41,804 bases of DNA from an uncultured Prevotella sp. (lineage in GTDB: Bacteria; Bacteroidota; Bacteroidia; Bacteroidales; Bacteroidaceae). Location of the stretch: positions 1 through 41,804 of the forward strand of contig CAAHDP010000312.1 of assembly GCA_900770515.1 (NCBI GenBank), in the 5' to 3' direction. The notes under the pieces were generated by a model. The model searched no databases, was not told where the DNA came from, and worked only from the letters and a program-made list of their open reading frames with translations. Positions 1-8,120 of this stretch are shown in pieces (position 1 is the first letter of the stretch; each line of letters starts with the position of its first letter). The position numbers were made by a program, and so were the translations under genes.

Positions 1-153
1 AAGAAAGCGGTCGCTACCCTCCACGAAGGTAACATGGATGGTCGCGCATATACAAAGGTTATCAAGATGGTTAAGAGCCCTAAGACTGGTGCTTATGTTT
101 TCGATGAGAAGATGGTACCTAACGAGGCTGTTAAGGATTTCTTCAAGGACTAA
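1..153 (+). CDS. bL38-type small protein (DUF4295), lacks only its first residues
   Basis: The reading frame is open from base 1 and stops with TAA at 151-153. It gives 50 residues beginning KKAVATLHEG and ending VKDFFKD. This matches the small basic DUF4295 family of Bacteroidota, whose members usually start MAKK, so only about two residues appear to lie outside the window. From family knowledge, the gene usually follows rpmB and rpmG (L28, L33), and I believe it is the protein recognised as ribosomal protein bL38 in the Flavobacterium ribosome structure. That identification is from memory. The many Lys residues fit an rRNA-binding role. A strong hairpin terminator follows within 50 bp, so this is the last gene of its operon. 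Confidence 0.8.
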   Translation, partial: KKAVATLHEGNMDGRAYTKVIKMVKSPKTGAYVFDEKMVPNEAVKDFFKD

Positions 154-200
154 TCTCAAGCTCTTGAGTATTCAGTTCATCTGAAGAAGATATAAAATTT

Positions 201-247
201 AAAAAGGATTGCATTCTTCATAATGAGGTTTGCAATCCTTTTTTTAT
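201..247 (+). terminator. Intrinsic terminator of the bL38-type gene
   Basis: The arm AAAAAGGATTGCA (201-213) pairs with TGCAATCCTTTTT (231-243), with a 17-nt loop and a run of T after the stem. It lies 48 bp past the stop codon. Confidence 0.85.
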
Positions 248-256
248 TTCTCTTTT

Positions 257-508
257 ACTGAACTTTCGCATGTGGTTCAAGTACGGGCTGAAGGCCCAAA
301 AACTCCTAGCCCAGGGCATCGCCCTGGGTATGATGGCAATCAGCAAGACGCCCTGTAAGGGCAAAAGCTTTATGTTTTGTCTGGAGTTTTTAAAGCTTTT
401 GCCCTTACAGGGCGACAGGTTTGCGTCCGTAATTACCCAGGGCGATGCCCTGGGCTAGGGGCTTCTGCCCTTTCAGGGCGTGTGGGACAAAACTTGCGAA
501 AGTTCAGT
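257..508. repeat. 252-bp nested palindromic element (REP/MITE-like)
   Basis: The element is bounded by exact 14-bp inverted repeats, ACTGAACTTTCGCA (257-270) and its complement (495-508). Inside are a second exact 26-bp inverted pair (305-330 and 434-459) and a third near-exact 24-bp pair (349-372 and 391-414). Each 26-bp arm is itself a hairpin, CCCAGGGC-ATC-GCCCTGGG. The whole can fold as one long interrupted palindrome. CTTTT flanks both ends (252-256, 509-513), a possible 5-bp target duplication, although the flanks are T-rich. No protein-coding content is convincing. It sits between the convergent bL38-type gene and hrpB. The innermost module recurs at 17031-17100, and a degraded copy lies at 31042-31097. 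Confidence 0.8.
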
Positions 509-578
509 CTTTTTGTTTCTCTTTTAATTTCTCTTTTTGTTTCTCTTTTAATTTCTCTTTTTGTTTCTTTTGTTTTCT
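509..578. repeat. T-rich 24-bp tandem repeat
   Basis: There are two exact 24-bp copies (509-532, 533-556), each starting CTTTTTGTTTCTC, followed by a third degenerate copy to about 578. The repeat abuts the right end of the palindromic element and ends about 20 bp before the hrpB stop codon. The plus strand is almost pure pyrimidine. It probably grew by slippage; no function is evident. Confidence 0.7.
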
Positions 579-598
579 CTTATTAATTCTCTTATTTT

Positions 599-3178
599 CT
601 ATTTATTCTTCTTTACTCCTCTCACTGCTTCGCTTTCCAGCGGATTATCTGGCCAATAATGCTTGGGGTATCGGCGCTTGAGCTCCTTACGTACTTCGAA
701 GTAGGTTCCTTCCCAGAAACTGTGGAGATCCTGCGTCAACTGCACCGGCTTAAAGCCTGGTGAGAGTAATTCCATCAGCAGCGGCTGCTTGCCATCATTG
801 ACCGTAGGAGTTTCTGTCATTCCGAAACATTCCTGCAGACGCACACTTAGAATAGGGGCTTCAGCGCCCTGGCGGTAGTCGATGCGGATGTTGCTGCCCG
901 AAGGTACACGAAGGTGGGTAGGGGCGAGGCGTTCTATCTCCTGCTGCTTGTCGTATGGGATGAGTGCCCACAAAACTTCCTCAAGATTGATTTTCTTCAT
1001 TTCACTGATACTTGTCATCACTCGCCCTGCATCCTCCAGGTAGAAGGGGAGCCAGTCAGCAGCAGCTGACAGAAGCTTTTCTGTAGAAAAATCGGGTATC
1101 TCCAGTTCGGGATGCCATTCGCTCACTTTCGCTACACGTCGCTGAAGGCGCTGTATATTTTCGTTCCAGTCGAACATACTGAGTCCGTCTTTTCTGGCTG
1201 CGGTGCAGATAATATCAATGAGCCGTTGCTTATCTGCATTCTGAATCGGCTTACTGTCTATCACCAGCTTACCTATGCGGTGTTCCATCTGCATCTTTAC
1301 CATTCCTGCCTTACTGTCCCAGGAGATGTTTTCTACCTCTGTAAATGGCAGGTCTCTGACTGCGACAGGTGCGCAGAGGAAAACCTTTCCTTTGCCACCG
1401 GTATCGTTACCGGAAGCAGATTTAGTGGAAACAGATTTGCCGGATGCAGATTCGTTGCAGCTGGCAGAATTGAGCGAAGCGATAGCTATCCATTCCTGTG
1501 CAGACATCGCATCAGACTTGTCGATGAAGACCGTATTGCCGTTTGCCATGCGGAAATTGCCAATATTATCCAACGCCCTGGCGATGCGCTCCGGATAAGC
1601 CTGGGCTATCAGATTGCCCACTTCCTCAGCATCTACCTCTCCGTTATCTTCCTTGATTCTGAGCATTCTGCGGTATTCCTGCGCTATCTGTGCGATGCGG
1701 TTCCATCTTCCCAGATTTGATTTCCTGCGTAGAGAACGGAGGATGGATATTCGTAATGCAATATCCGTATCAGAAGATTCGCTCATCGGGTCTTTCTCTT
1801 CCAATAGAGCTGCAATGTCGCAAGCCAATGCTACGGAATTTCTGTTCAGCATCATGCGGGCAATGCGGGGATGACAGGGTAGGGATGCCATTTTCTTGCC
1901 CAGAGCTGTGATGTTTCCATCTTCCCGAATGGCTCTGAGAGAAACGAGTAAACTCTTTGCTGACAGAAGATTAGCGGTAGGTGGCTGAGTGAACCAGGGT
2001 AGGGATTCAGGGTTGTTTTCTCCAAAAGCAGCAATATCCAAAACCATTGAAGAGAGATCAGCATCTTCTATTTCTGGACGTCGCTGATCTTCCATCAGAT
2101 GTTCTGAGGTCTGCGTCCAGAGACGGTAGCAGATGCCTTCAGCTACTCGTCCGGCGCGACCTTTTCGCTGGGTGGCCATATCCTTGCTGATGCGTACAGT
2201 CTTCAGCTGACTGAGTCCCGTTCTGTTGTCATAGACAAGCTTTCTGCAGAGTCCGGAATCAACCACGATTCTCACGCCCTCGATAGTAAGTGAAGTTTCA
2301 GCGATAGGGGTAGCAAGAACGATTTTGCGTCTTCCTTCCTGTGAGGGAGCAATGGCGCTTCGCTGTTTCTCTGGAGAGAGATTGCCGTAAAGCGGATAGA
2401 CGGTTGTGGCTGCCCACATATTATCAGCAGAAGATTCACACGCCTTGTCTATTATTTCGTTCAATAACTTTTCGCATTTTAGAATTTCTCCTTGACCCGG
2501 AAGAAACGCCAGAATATCGCCTTGATGATCGTGATGGGCCCTGACAATCGTGGCAACTATTTCCTGAACCATATTGTATGCGTTGACATCATCGGCTGCA
2601 TAGACGGTTTCTACCGGAAACATCTTACCTTGGCTTTCTATGAGTGGTGCTCGGAGCGTTTGGCAAATGGCGGTTGTATCAATCGTTGCAGACATGATAA
2701 CTATCTTTAAATCTGGTCGGATAATCTCCTGAGCTTGTCGGGCTAATGCAAGCGCAAGGTCGGAATTGATGCTTCGTTCATGAAATTCGTCAAAGATGAT
2801 GATGCTGACGCCATCCAGTGTGGGGTCATTCACCAGCATACGCGTGAGGATTCCTTCGGTGAGAACTTCGATGCGAGTATCAGCAGACGTCTTGTTTTCA
2901 AAGCGTATGCGATAGCCAACCGTCTTACCGACAGACTCGCCCAAAATGCTTGCCATTCGTTCGGCAATTTGACGGGCTGCCAATCGGCGCGGTTCCAGCA
3001 TGAGAATCTTGCCTTTGCATCCGTTGAGAATGGTGAGTGGCAGCAAGGTTGATTTACCGGCACCAGGGGGCGCTGTAATGACAAGATTAGATGATTCTGT
3101 CAATTTCTGATTCACAGAATCGGCAATCTGGTATGCGGGTAAATGTTTTGTCTGACTGAAAAGTCTATCTGTATTCAT
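599..3178 (-). CDS. hrpB: ATP-dependent RNA helicase HrpB
   Basis: This is an 859-residue DEAH-type helicase. Walker A is APPGAGKST (36-44), motif II is DEFH (130-133), motif III is SAT (163-165), and motif VI is QRKGRAGR in the second RecA domain. The HrpB-specific C-terminal region follows, including the typical HYWPDNP segment near the end. The length is close to the usual ~820 residues, and the protein is complete. HrpB proteins are widespread, but their physiological substrate is poorly defined. The gene appears monocistronic, with a TACCTTTG -7 box 108 bp upstream (3286-3293, minus strand). The start ATG is the first in frame before the conserved DEAH core. Confidence 0.93.
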   Translation of the reverse strand: MNTDRLFSQTKHLPAYQIADSVNQKLTESSNLVITAPPGAGKSTLLPLTILNGCKGKILMLEPRRLAARQIAERMASILGESVGKTVGYRIRFENKTSADTRIEVLTEGILTRMLVNDPTLDGVSIIIFDEFHERSINSDLALALARQAQEIIRPDLKIVIMSATIDTTAICQTLRAPLIESQGKMFPVETVYAADDVNAYNMVQEIVATIVRAHHDHQGDILAFLPGQGEILKCEKLLNEIIDKACESSADNMWAATTVYPLYGNLSPEKQRSAIAPSQEGRRKIVLATPIAETSLTIEGVRIVVDSGLCRKLVYDNRTGLSQLKTVRISKDMATQRKGRAGRVAEGICYRLWTQTSEHLMEDQRRPEIEDADLSSMVLDIAAFGENNPESLPWFTQPPTANLLSAKSLLVSLRAIREDGNITALGKKMASLPCHPRIARMMLNRNSVALACDIAALLEEKDPMSESSDTDIALRISILRSLRRKSNLGRWNRIAQIAQEYRRMLRIKEDNGEVDAEEVGNLIAQAYPERIARALDNIGNFRMANGNTVFIDKSDAMSAQEWIAIASLNSASCNESASGKSVSTKSASGNDTGGKGKVFLCAPVAVRDLPFTEVENISWDSKAGMVKMQMEHRIGKLVIDSKPIQNADKQRLIDIICTAARKDGLSMFDWNENIQRLQRRVAKVSEWHPELEIPDFSTEKLLSAAADWLPFYLEDAGRVMTSISEMKKINLEEVLWALIPYDKQQEIERLAPTHLRVPSGSNIRIDYRQGAEAPILSVRLQECFGMTETPTVNDGKQPLLMELLSPGFKPVQLTQDLHSFWEGTYFEVRKELKRRYPKHYWPDNPLESEAVRGVKKNK

Positions 3179-3285
3179 ATAGTTTTAAATATTCTTACTT
3201 CTTGATAATTCCTTAAATTTTATTTTTAACGGTGTTCGACATGTTTTGAAATAGCGTTTGATGCTATTCTTGAACAATGTGTTTG

Positions 3286-3293
3286 CAAAGGTA
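3286..3293 (-). promoter_or_regulatory. Putative -7 box for hrpB
   Basis: Minus-strand TACCTTTG matches the Bacteroidota -7 consensus TAnnTTTG. No good TTTG -33 element is at the expected 20-bp spacing, so the call rests on the -7 box alone. Confidence 0.4.
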
Positions 3294-3462
3294 CAAAGAA
3301 ATCTGCAAATACTTATAATGTCTGGCTTTTTTTACGCTGTAATTAATCATAGTCGTTTGTGTTAAAAGGTCGGTTTTCAAGGAGTTACGGCGCTTTATGT
3401 CGTAGACCAGTCGACGACCGGTTAATATCAGCCTATTCCTTGCATCAAGAACGCCCCAAACG

Positions 3463-3516
3463 AAAAATACGGAGATAAGTACTTGATTATAAGTAACTTA
3501 TATCCGTATTTTTTTT
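3463..3516. terminator. Bidirectional hairpin terminator downstream of tRNA-Arg
   Basis: AAAAATACGGA-ATAAGT pairs imperfectly with ACTTAT-TCCGTATT. T-runs lie on both sides: eight on the plus strand and five on the minus strand. It is 42 bp past the 3' end of the minus-strand tRNA and probably ends the tRNA transcript. Confidence 0.7.
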
Positions 3517-3557
3517 AGATAAAAATCTATTTCTTGCAATATTTGATAACGACTTAG

Positions 3558-3632
3558 TGATTCCGTTGGGGTTCGAACCCAAGACCCACAGCTTAGAAGG
3601 CTGTTGCTCTAATCCAACTGAGCTACGGAACC
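3558..3632 (-). tRNA. tRNA-Arg (anticodon UCU)
   Basis: The reverse complement folds as a complete 75-nt cloverleaf. The acceptor stem is GGTTCCG/CGGAATC with one G-U pair. The D stem is GCTC/GAGC, and the anticodon stem is ACAGC/GCTGT with loop CTTCTAA, so the anticodon is TCT and reads AGA/AGG. The T arm is TTGGG-TTCGAAC-CCCAA and the discriminator base is A. CCA is not encoded, because the gene is followed by CTAAG, so it must be added after transcription. Confidence 0.95.
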
Positions 3633-3675
3633 ATTTTTCTAAGTCCTTTTATCAGTCTTTTCTTGTTTGCGGCTG

Positions 3676-3707
3676 CAAAGGTAATACTTTTTCTTGGAAC
3701 TACCAAA
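3676..3707 (-). promoter_or_regulatory. Promoter of tRNA-Arg
   Basis: On the minus strand, TTTG (3707-3704), 20 bp, then TACCTTTG (3683-3676). This is an exact fit to the Bacteroidota sigma-ABfr promoter pattern. It is 44 bp upstream of the tRNA 5' end. Confidence 0.75.
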
Positions 3708-3771
3708 TTTTTTGGCAACTATTTCGCAAAAACAAGGTTTTATCCTCAAAACATGTGTTCAGTGAGATGAA

Positions 3772-5418
3772 TTACTTTATCTTTGCAAGATATTCGGCAG
3801 CTCGCTTATCACCTAATTCTTCTGCTTTCTTCAGATTCCTGATAGCTTCCTCCTTCATGTTCTTCTCCTTGTAGAGCAAGCCGAGAAGAAGATAGCCGTC
3901 AGCATATTCTGGGGCTAACTCAATGCAACGGGATGCAGCACTGATGCCTTCATCAAATCGTTTTACACGCAAATCTAAACTTGCCCACTCGGCAAAGAAG
4001 GTCGGTTCCTTTGGCGCCAGATAGCAGGTTCTTGCAATGTCGAATAGGGCTGGCTGCCACATTCTGAGCTTGGTTTCGCACTGATAGCGGGCATAGTAGA
4101 ATGATGGATCTACTGGGCGCACGATGCTGTCGTACATGTTATAGTCTTGAATGGCACGACGATACTGTCCCTTTTCTGCAAGATATTGACCACGTGCCAG
4201 ATAATATGGACCAGCCATGTTGGTACGGGCTCCTACGCTTATGGCACTGTCGAGCAGCATCTCAATCTCTGAATCAGGGGCTTTCAGTCTTGTCTTCGCC
4301 TGTGCTGCCTCCAGATAGAGTTCGCCACTGTTGATTGGAGTCTTGGTCAGGTCGAGGAAAAGATTGGCAGCGGTTGCATAATCACCCTTGGTGAACAGGA
4401 TTCTGGCTTCCTGATGCCTGTAGATTGGCTGTGCCTTGATGGCGTATGCCTGGCGTGCTTCGTCCAGAGCCTTGTCCAATGTCCATGCAGCATAAACGGA
4501 ATCACCTTTATATATTACTTTCTGATAAATGATGTCAGAATAGTTGGAGTGAGCCTCGTCCTTGGCTGTTGCCTTCTTGATGCCGGTTTCCATCAGCTTG
4601 GCAGCCTCTTCATACTTATCGGCATTTACCAGGTCCATCGCCTTTTCCTTGTAACCATAGGCAGAAGTAGGGAATTTTTCGATGAATTCATCCGAGTACT
4701 TGGCGTATTCTTCCATTTTCAACTGACCTTTTTTCAAAGTCATCATGGTCATGGCCTCCTGCTCTGTATCGGGAAGGGCAGTGCGGATGGCTGTCTCTCG
4801 CAGGGCTGCATCGAGCGATGAAAGTCCGGTAACCTTCAGCTGGCGGGCATAATTGGCATCAATCGCTGTGGTCTGTCCGTTGCTGTGCATCAGTCCAATC
4901 ACCTGTCCGTTCTTGTCAACGAATGGGCAACCCACTGCATTTTCCGGAACGGTTGTGGTGAAGATGTAGTAGTTGTACGATGTCTGGAATTTTTCTACAC
5001 TCGTGATGTTTTCCTGCTGGAAAGGTGATTTCTTGATAGAGTAGGGAACAAGCCATACTTTCTGGCCAGCTTCAGTCTCCTTTGCTGCGATAGTAGCAGC
5101 TGTAGTATTTGCCTTGATTCTGAATTTGGCAACATCATAAAGCTCATCTGCTCCCATGATGGCTTCTACTTCATAAGACTTGCCTGTGGCATCGACCACA
5201 CTTGCCTTGGTGGCTCCCACGAAAGGCTTGAATGTACTGATGGCAGTACCCTTGTTATCAATAAACACTCCCTGTGTAGATGATATGATTGCGCCGTCCT
5301 TATTGAATGTAGTCAAGGTGAAGACGCTTTTGGCAACCTTCTGGACAGAACCCGGTTGCGCCAAGACACTCGATGCTCCCAGCATCAGAGTCAAAATGAT
5401 TGTATTTATTCTTTTCAT
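3772..5418 (-). CDS. Secreted pseudo-protease with TPR repeats
   Basis: This 548-residue protein has a signal peptide (residues 1-20, cleaved after VLA/Q). Residues about 22-195 have the layout of a trypsin/HtrA-like domain (QGVFIDNKGTAIST, DELYDVAKF, GQVIGL). The catalytic triad is degenerate: the usual His position reads STFKPF (61-66), and the usual GNSGGP reads NAVGCP (160-165). Only the Asp-like D95 is retained, so it is unlikely to be an active serine protease. From about residue 215 to the end are TPR-like helical repeats, the clearest at 485-545 (YADGYLLLGLLYKEKNMKEEAI). It is the last gene of the dnaN-recN run, starting 2 bp after the recN stop. The role is unknown; it is probably a periplasmic scaffold or a peptide-binding protein. 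Confidence 0.8.
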   Translation of the reverse strand: MKRINTIILTLMLGASSVLAQPGSVQKVAKSVFTLTTFNKDGAIISSTQGVFIDNKGTAISTFKPFVGATKASVVDATGKSYEVEAIMGADELYDVAKFRIKANTTAATIAAKETEAGQKVWLVPYSIKKSPFQQENITSVEKFQTSYNYYIFTTTVPENAVGCPFVDKNGQVIGLMHSNGQTTAIDANYARQLKVTGLSSLDAALRETAIRTALPDTEQEAMTMMTLKKGQLKMEEYAKYSDEFIEKFPTSAYGYKEKAMDLVNADKYEEAAKLMETGIKKATAKDEAHSNYSDIIYQKVIYKGDSVYAAWTLDKALDEARQAYAIKAQPIYRHQEARILFTKGDYATAANLFLDLTKTPINSGELYLEAAQAKTRLKAPDSEIEMLLDSAISVGARTNMAGPYYLARGQYLAEKGQYRRAIQDYNMYDSIVRPVDPSFYYARYQCETKLRMWQPALFDIARTCYLAPKEPTFFAEWASLDLRVKRFDEGISAASRCIELAPEYADGYLLLGLLYKEKNMKEEAIRNLKKAEELGDKRAAEYLAKIK

Positions 5419-5420
5419 AT

Positions 5421-7091
5421 CTATAATTTGGCATGTTTGTTTATCAGCTCCTTGGCATTAGCCAGTGCCGCCTGGCTGATGTCGCTTCCGCTGAGCATCT
5501 GGGCGATTTCTTCAACCCTCTGCGCTGGAGTCAGTTCCCGCATCTGCGAAATGGTTCCGGTCTGGGTTTCCTCCTTCATAACCTTATAGTGATGGCTGCC
5601 CATGGCAGCTATCTGAGGCAGGTGGGTAATGGAAATTACCTGACGGTTCTGATTGCCCATCTCGGTCATGATCTCAGCCATCTTCTCGGCAATTTTGCCG
5701 CTAACTCCTGTATCAATTTCGTCGAAAATGATGGTTGGCAACTTGACTGCACCGCTGATCATCGCCTTGAGCGAGAGCATTACGCGTGCTATTTCGCCGC
5801 CGGAAGCTACCTGACTGATAGGCTGGAGAGGGGTGCTGCGATTGGCGCTGAAGAGGAAGCTTACCTTGTCGGCTCCATCTCGGCAGAGCGGTTTCTCTGC
5901 AAATTCGATTTGAAAGCGGACGTTAGGGATTCCGAGAGGGACGAGCCGGTTTTTCATTTCCGTTTCAATGCTTTTGGCGACTTTCTTGCGAAGACTGGAA
6001 AGAGAATGAGCTGCAGACATTGCCTTTATCAGTTTCTGGTCTACTTCCTTCTGCAATATCTCGATGTCTTCATTGCCATTGTCAATGTGTTCCAGTTGCT
6101 GCGCCAGAAGATCGCGGGTTTCAATGAGTTCCTCTACTGTTTCGACATGGAATTTCTGCAGCAATGTGTTGAGCTGGTCCAATCGGGTGTTGAGCTGCTC
6201 CAGGCGGGCTGGGTCGAAATCGATTCGGTCCAGGCTGCTGCTGATTTCCTGCGCGATGTCTTTCAGCTCTATGTAGCTGGAATCCAGTCTGTCGGAGAGT
6301 TCAGCCACTTCCGGGTAGATTTCTCTGATGTTGCTGATGCTGTAGCTGGCATTGCGCAACAGTTGGAGGATGCTTCCCTCATCGTCCGAAAGCGAATGGT
6401 CGGCTTCATAAAGTGCTGATTTGATTTCTTCCGAATGATTCAGAATATCTGATTCCTGTTCAAGTTGCTCAAGTTCGCCTGGTTCCAGATGAGCCTCGTC
6501 AAGTTCCTTGTGTTGGAAGCGCATGAATTCCTCGTTTTCGCGGTTTTTGATGAGTTCCTGCTTCAGCTGTTCCAGTTGTGAGAGGGCAGAACGGTATTGC
6601 TGATAGACAGCTTGGTATGCTTTGATATGTTCTGCATCCTGCGCCAAGATGTCTACCACGTTCAGTTGGAAATCTTCTTTTTGCAGCAGGAGATTCTGAT
6701 GTTGTGAATGAATATCAACCAGCTGTTCGCCCAGTTCTCTCATCTTGGTTAAGGGAACCGGTGTGTCATTGATGAATGCCCTGCTTTTGCCGGCACTGGT
6801 CAGCTCCCTGCGGATGATTGTGTCTTCTGCATCAAAATCGATATCGTTGTCATCAAAGAAGCCTTTCATATCGTATCTGGAAAGGTCGAAATGAGCCTCT
6901 ATTACGCAACGCTCCTTGCCTGATTTGATGGCTTTGCTGTCGGCACGATTGCCTAGCAGCAGGCCGATGGCTCCGAGGATGATGCTTTTACCTGCACCCG
7001 TTTCACCTGTGATGACGGAGAAGCCTGGATATAGTTTTATATCCAACTCGTCTATGAGTGTAAAGTTTCTAATATACAGTTGCTTGAGCAT
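5421..7091 (-). CDS. recN: DNA repair protein RecN
   Basis: The protein is 556 residues long, the normal RecN length. Walker A is GETGAGKS (29-36). A long central coiled coil follows, then the ABC signature region SGGEIARVML and Walker B IIFDEIDTGVSG near the C-terminus. RecN is an SMC-like ATPase of double-strand-break repair. I chose the ATG at 7091 (MLKQLYIRNF) because RecN proteins begin at this beta strand. An upstream in-frame ATG at 7127 would add 12 residues of unlikely sequence, starting 3 bp after the preceding stop codon. Tight spacing on both sides indicates an operon with porD and the pseudo-protease gene. Confidence 0.94.
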   Translation of the reverse strand: MLKQLYIRNFTLIDELDIKLYPGFSVITGETGAGKSIILGAIGLLLGNRADSKAIKSGKERCVIEAHFDLSRYDMKGFFDDNDIDFDAEDTIIRRELTSAGKSRAFINDTPVPLTKMRELGEQLVDIHSQHQNLLLQKEDFQLNVVDILAQDAEHIKAYQAVYQQYRSALSQLEQLKQELIKNRENEEFMRFQHKELDEAHLEPGELEQLEQESDILNHSEEIKSALYEADHSLSDDEGSILQLLRNASYSISNIREIYPEVAELSDRLDSSYIELKDIAQEISSSLDRIDFDPARLEQLNTRLDQLNTLLQKFHVETVEELIETRDLLAQQLEHIDNGNEDIEILQKEVDQKLIKAMSAAHSLSSLRKKVAKSIETEMKNRLVPLGIPNVRFQIEFAEKPLCRDGADKVSFLFSANRSTPLQPISQVASGGEIARVMLSLKAMISGAVKLPTIIFDEIDTGVSGKIAEKMAEIMTEMGNQNRQVISITHLPQIAAMGSHHYKVMKEETQTGTISQMRELTPAQRVEEIAQMLSGSDISQAALANAKELINKHAKL

Positions 7092-7130
7092 AATTATTAA
7101 ATCTTTTTCTTGTCTTGTAAAAACCAAGAA

Positions 7131-8120
7131 CTATTCTTTTATCTTGTCCCAGAAAGAACTTTGAGACGGGTTGATGCTGAAGAGAAGTTCGTAGATGGCT
7201 TCCTTTTCTTTCTGGGTTCCATGACCCTTGTAGATGTTGGCAAGCTCATCCTTCTTGTAATCGGTCCAGATCTGCGGTAGCATACTGAGCGGACGGTTTT
7301 CCTTTGCCTTCTTGAGATGGGTGGTTACTGCGGTAGTAATCTCACCTCTTCCTCTTTCCACATTGTTTGCCATCTCGTCCAGTCCCTTGCGATAATAATC
7401 GTATTGTAACTGGCGGAAAGGTTCCAAGGCACCGTCAAGATAGTCGGAGATGATGGCAAAGCGGTTTTTGGAATCGGCAAATGCTTTCCATCCCGGATAA
7501 TCCAGATTCTGGGCGTTATTGGCAAGGTTCATGCATCTTTGCAGGACATCTTCGCCGCCTTTGGGCGAGAAGGTGTCCAAGTCCAGGCCTATGATGAGAT
7601 AGGCATAGTAGGCGAAGAGCGCTGTAAGCTGATTGTCTATCTGCTGCTCATTGAACTCCAGTTGGTCGAACTCGGCAAACTTGAACGTGAAGTTCTGGTC
7701 CGTATTGTTGTATATGGTGGAGGTGTAGGCCGAATTGTAGACCGGGCGGTTAGCCTGAATGAGCGCCTTGCATGTAAACAGTTTCTGATTTTTGTCGTAC
7801 TTGGTTACGGTAATATTGAAATTACAAGTGATGCGCTCTTTTCTGGCAAACTGCAGATGGGTCCATTGGCGGTCGTTGACAAACTGCTCCAGGGTTTGCT
7901 GCAGGTTTTCGAAAACACTCTTGTCCGTGCCTGATATCTGGGCATGGTTAATCGTGATTTTGGCTTGCAGCTCCTGCGCAGCAGCTGTCTGCACAGTACA
8001 GCACAGAATCCATACCATGCAGACAGCAGCTATCCAATTAGTTTTTTTCTTTCCCTTAGAGGATTTTTGCCAATTCGTCAATGATGTCTTGAGCCACCTC
8101 AGACTTTGGTTTCTTCTCAT
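7131..8120 (-). CDS. porD: PorD-like type IX secretion protein (DUF4835)
   Basis: This is about 329 residues from the farthest ATG. An N-terminal basic stretch (KGKKKTNW) precedes a hydrophobic segment ending TAAAQ, a signal peptide with its cut near residue 48. The mature part is mixed alpha/beta and contains AYYAYLIIGLDLDTFSP and the C-terminal FSINPSQSSFWDKIKE, hallmarks of the DUF4835 family annotated as PorD in Porphyromonas-type T9SS. The ATG at 8120 lies 65 bp inside coaBC. No ATG sits just before the signal peptide, so the true start may be a TTG at about residue 14 or the upstream ATG. Overlap with coaBC suggests translational coupling. The link to T9SS is family knowledge; no other por gene is in the window. 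Confidence 0.8.
   Translation of the reverse strand: MRRNQSLRWLKTSLTNWQKSSKGKKKTNWIAAVCMVWILCCTVQTAAAQELQAKITINHAQISGTDKSVFENLQQTLEQFVNDRQWTHLQFARKERITCNFNITVTKYDKNQKLFTCKALIQANRPVYNSAYTSTIYNNTDQNFTFKFAEFDQLEFNEQQIDNQLTALFAYYAYLIIGLDLDTFSPKGGEDVLQRCMNLANNAQNLDYPGWKAFADSKNRFAIISDYLDGALEPFRQLQYDYYRKGLDEMANNVERGRGEITTAVTTHLKKAKENRPLSMLPQIWTDYKKDELANIYKGHGTQKEKEAIYELLFSINPSQSSFWDKIKE

Larger units (their letters stand above)
3179..3557. other. Intergenic gap between hrpB and tRNA-Arg
   Basis: This 379-bp stretch has no credible gene on either strand. It contains the -7 box of hrpB (3286-3293) and a hairpin terminator (3463-3516). The part at 3310-3460 shows nothing recognisable apart from short GTCG-containing imperfect repeats around 3395-3420. 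Confidence 0.6.

Noticed and set aside
257..508. Small proteins encoded within the palindromic element
   Set aside because: Open frames here arise from inverted repeat sequence, have no recognisable domain and overlap one another.
3395..3460. Non-coding RNA or riboswitch upstream of hrpB/tRNA-Arg
   Set aside because: Only short imperfect GTCG repeats; no recognisable conserved fold.
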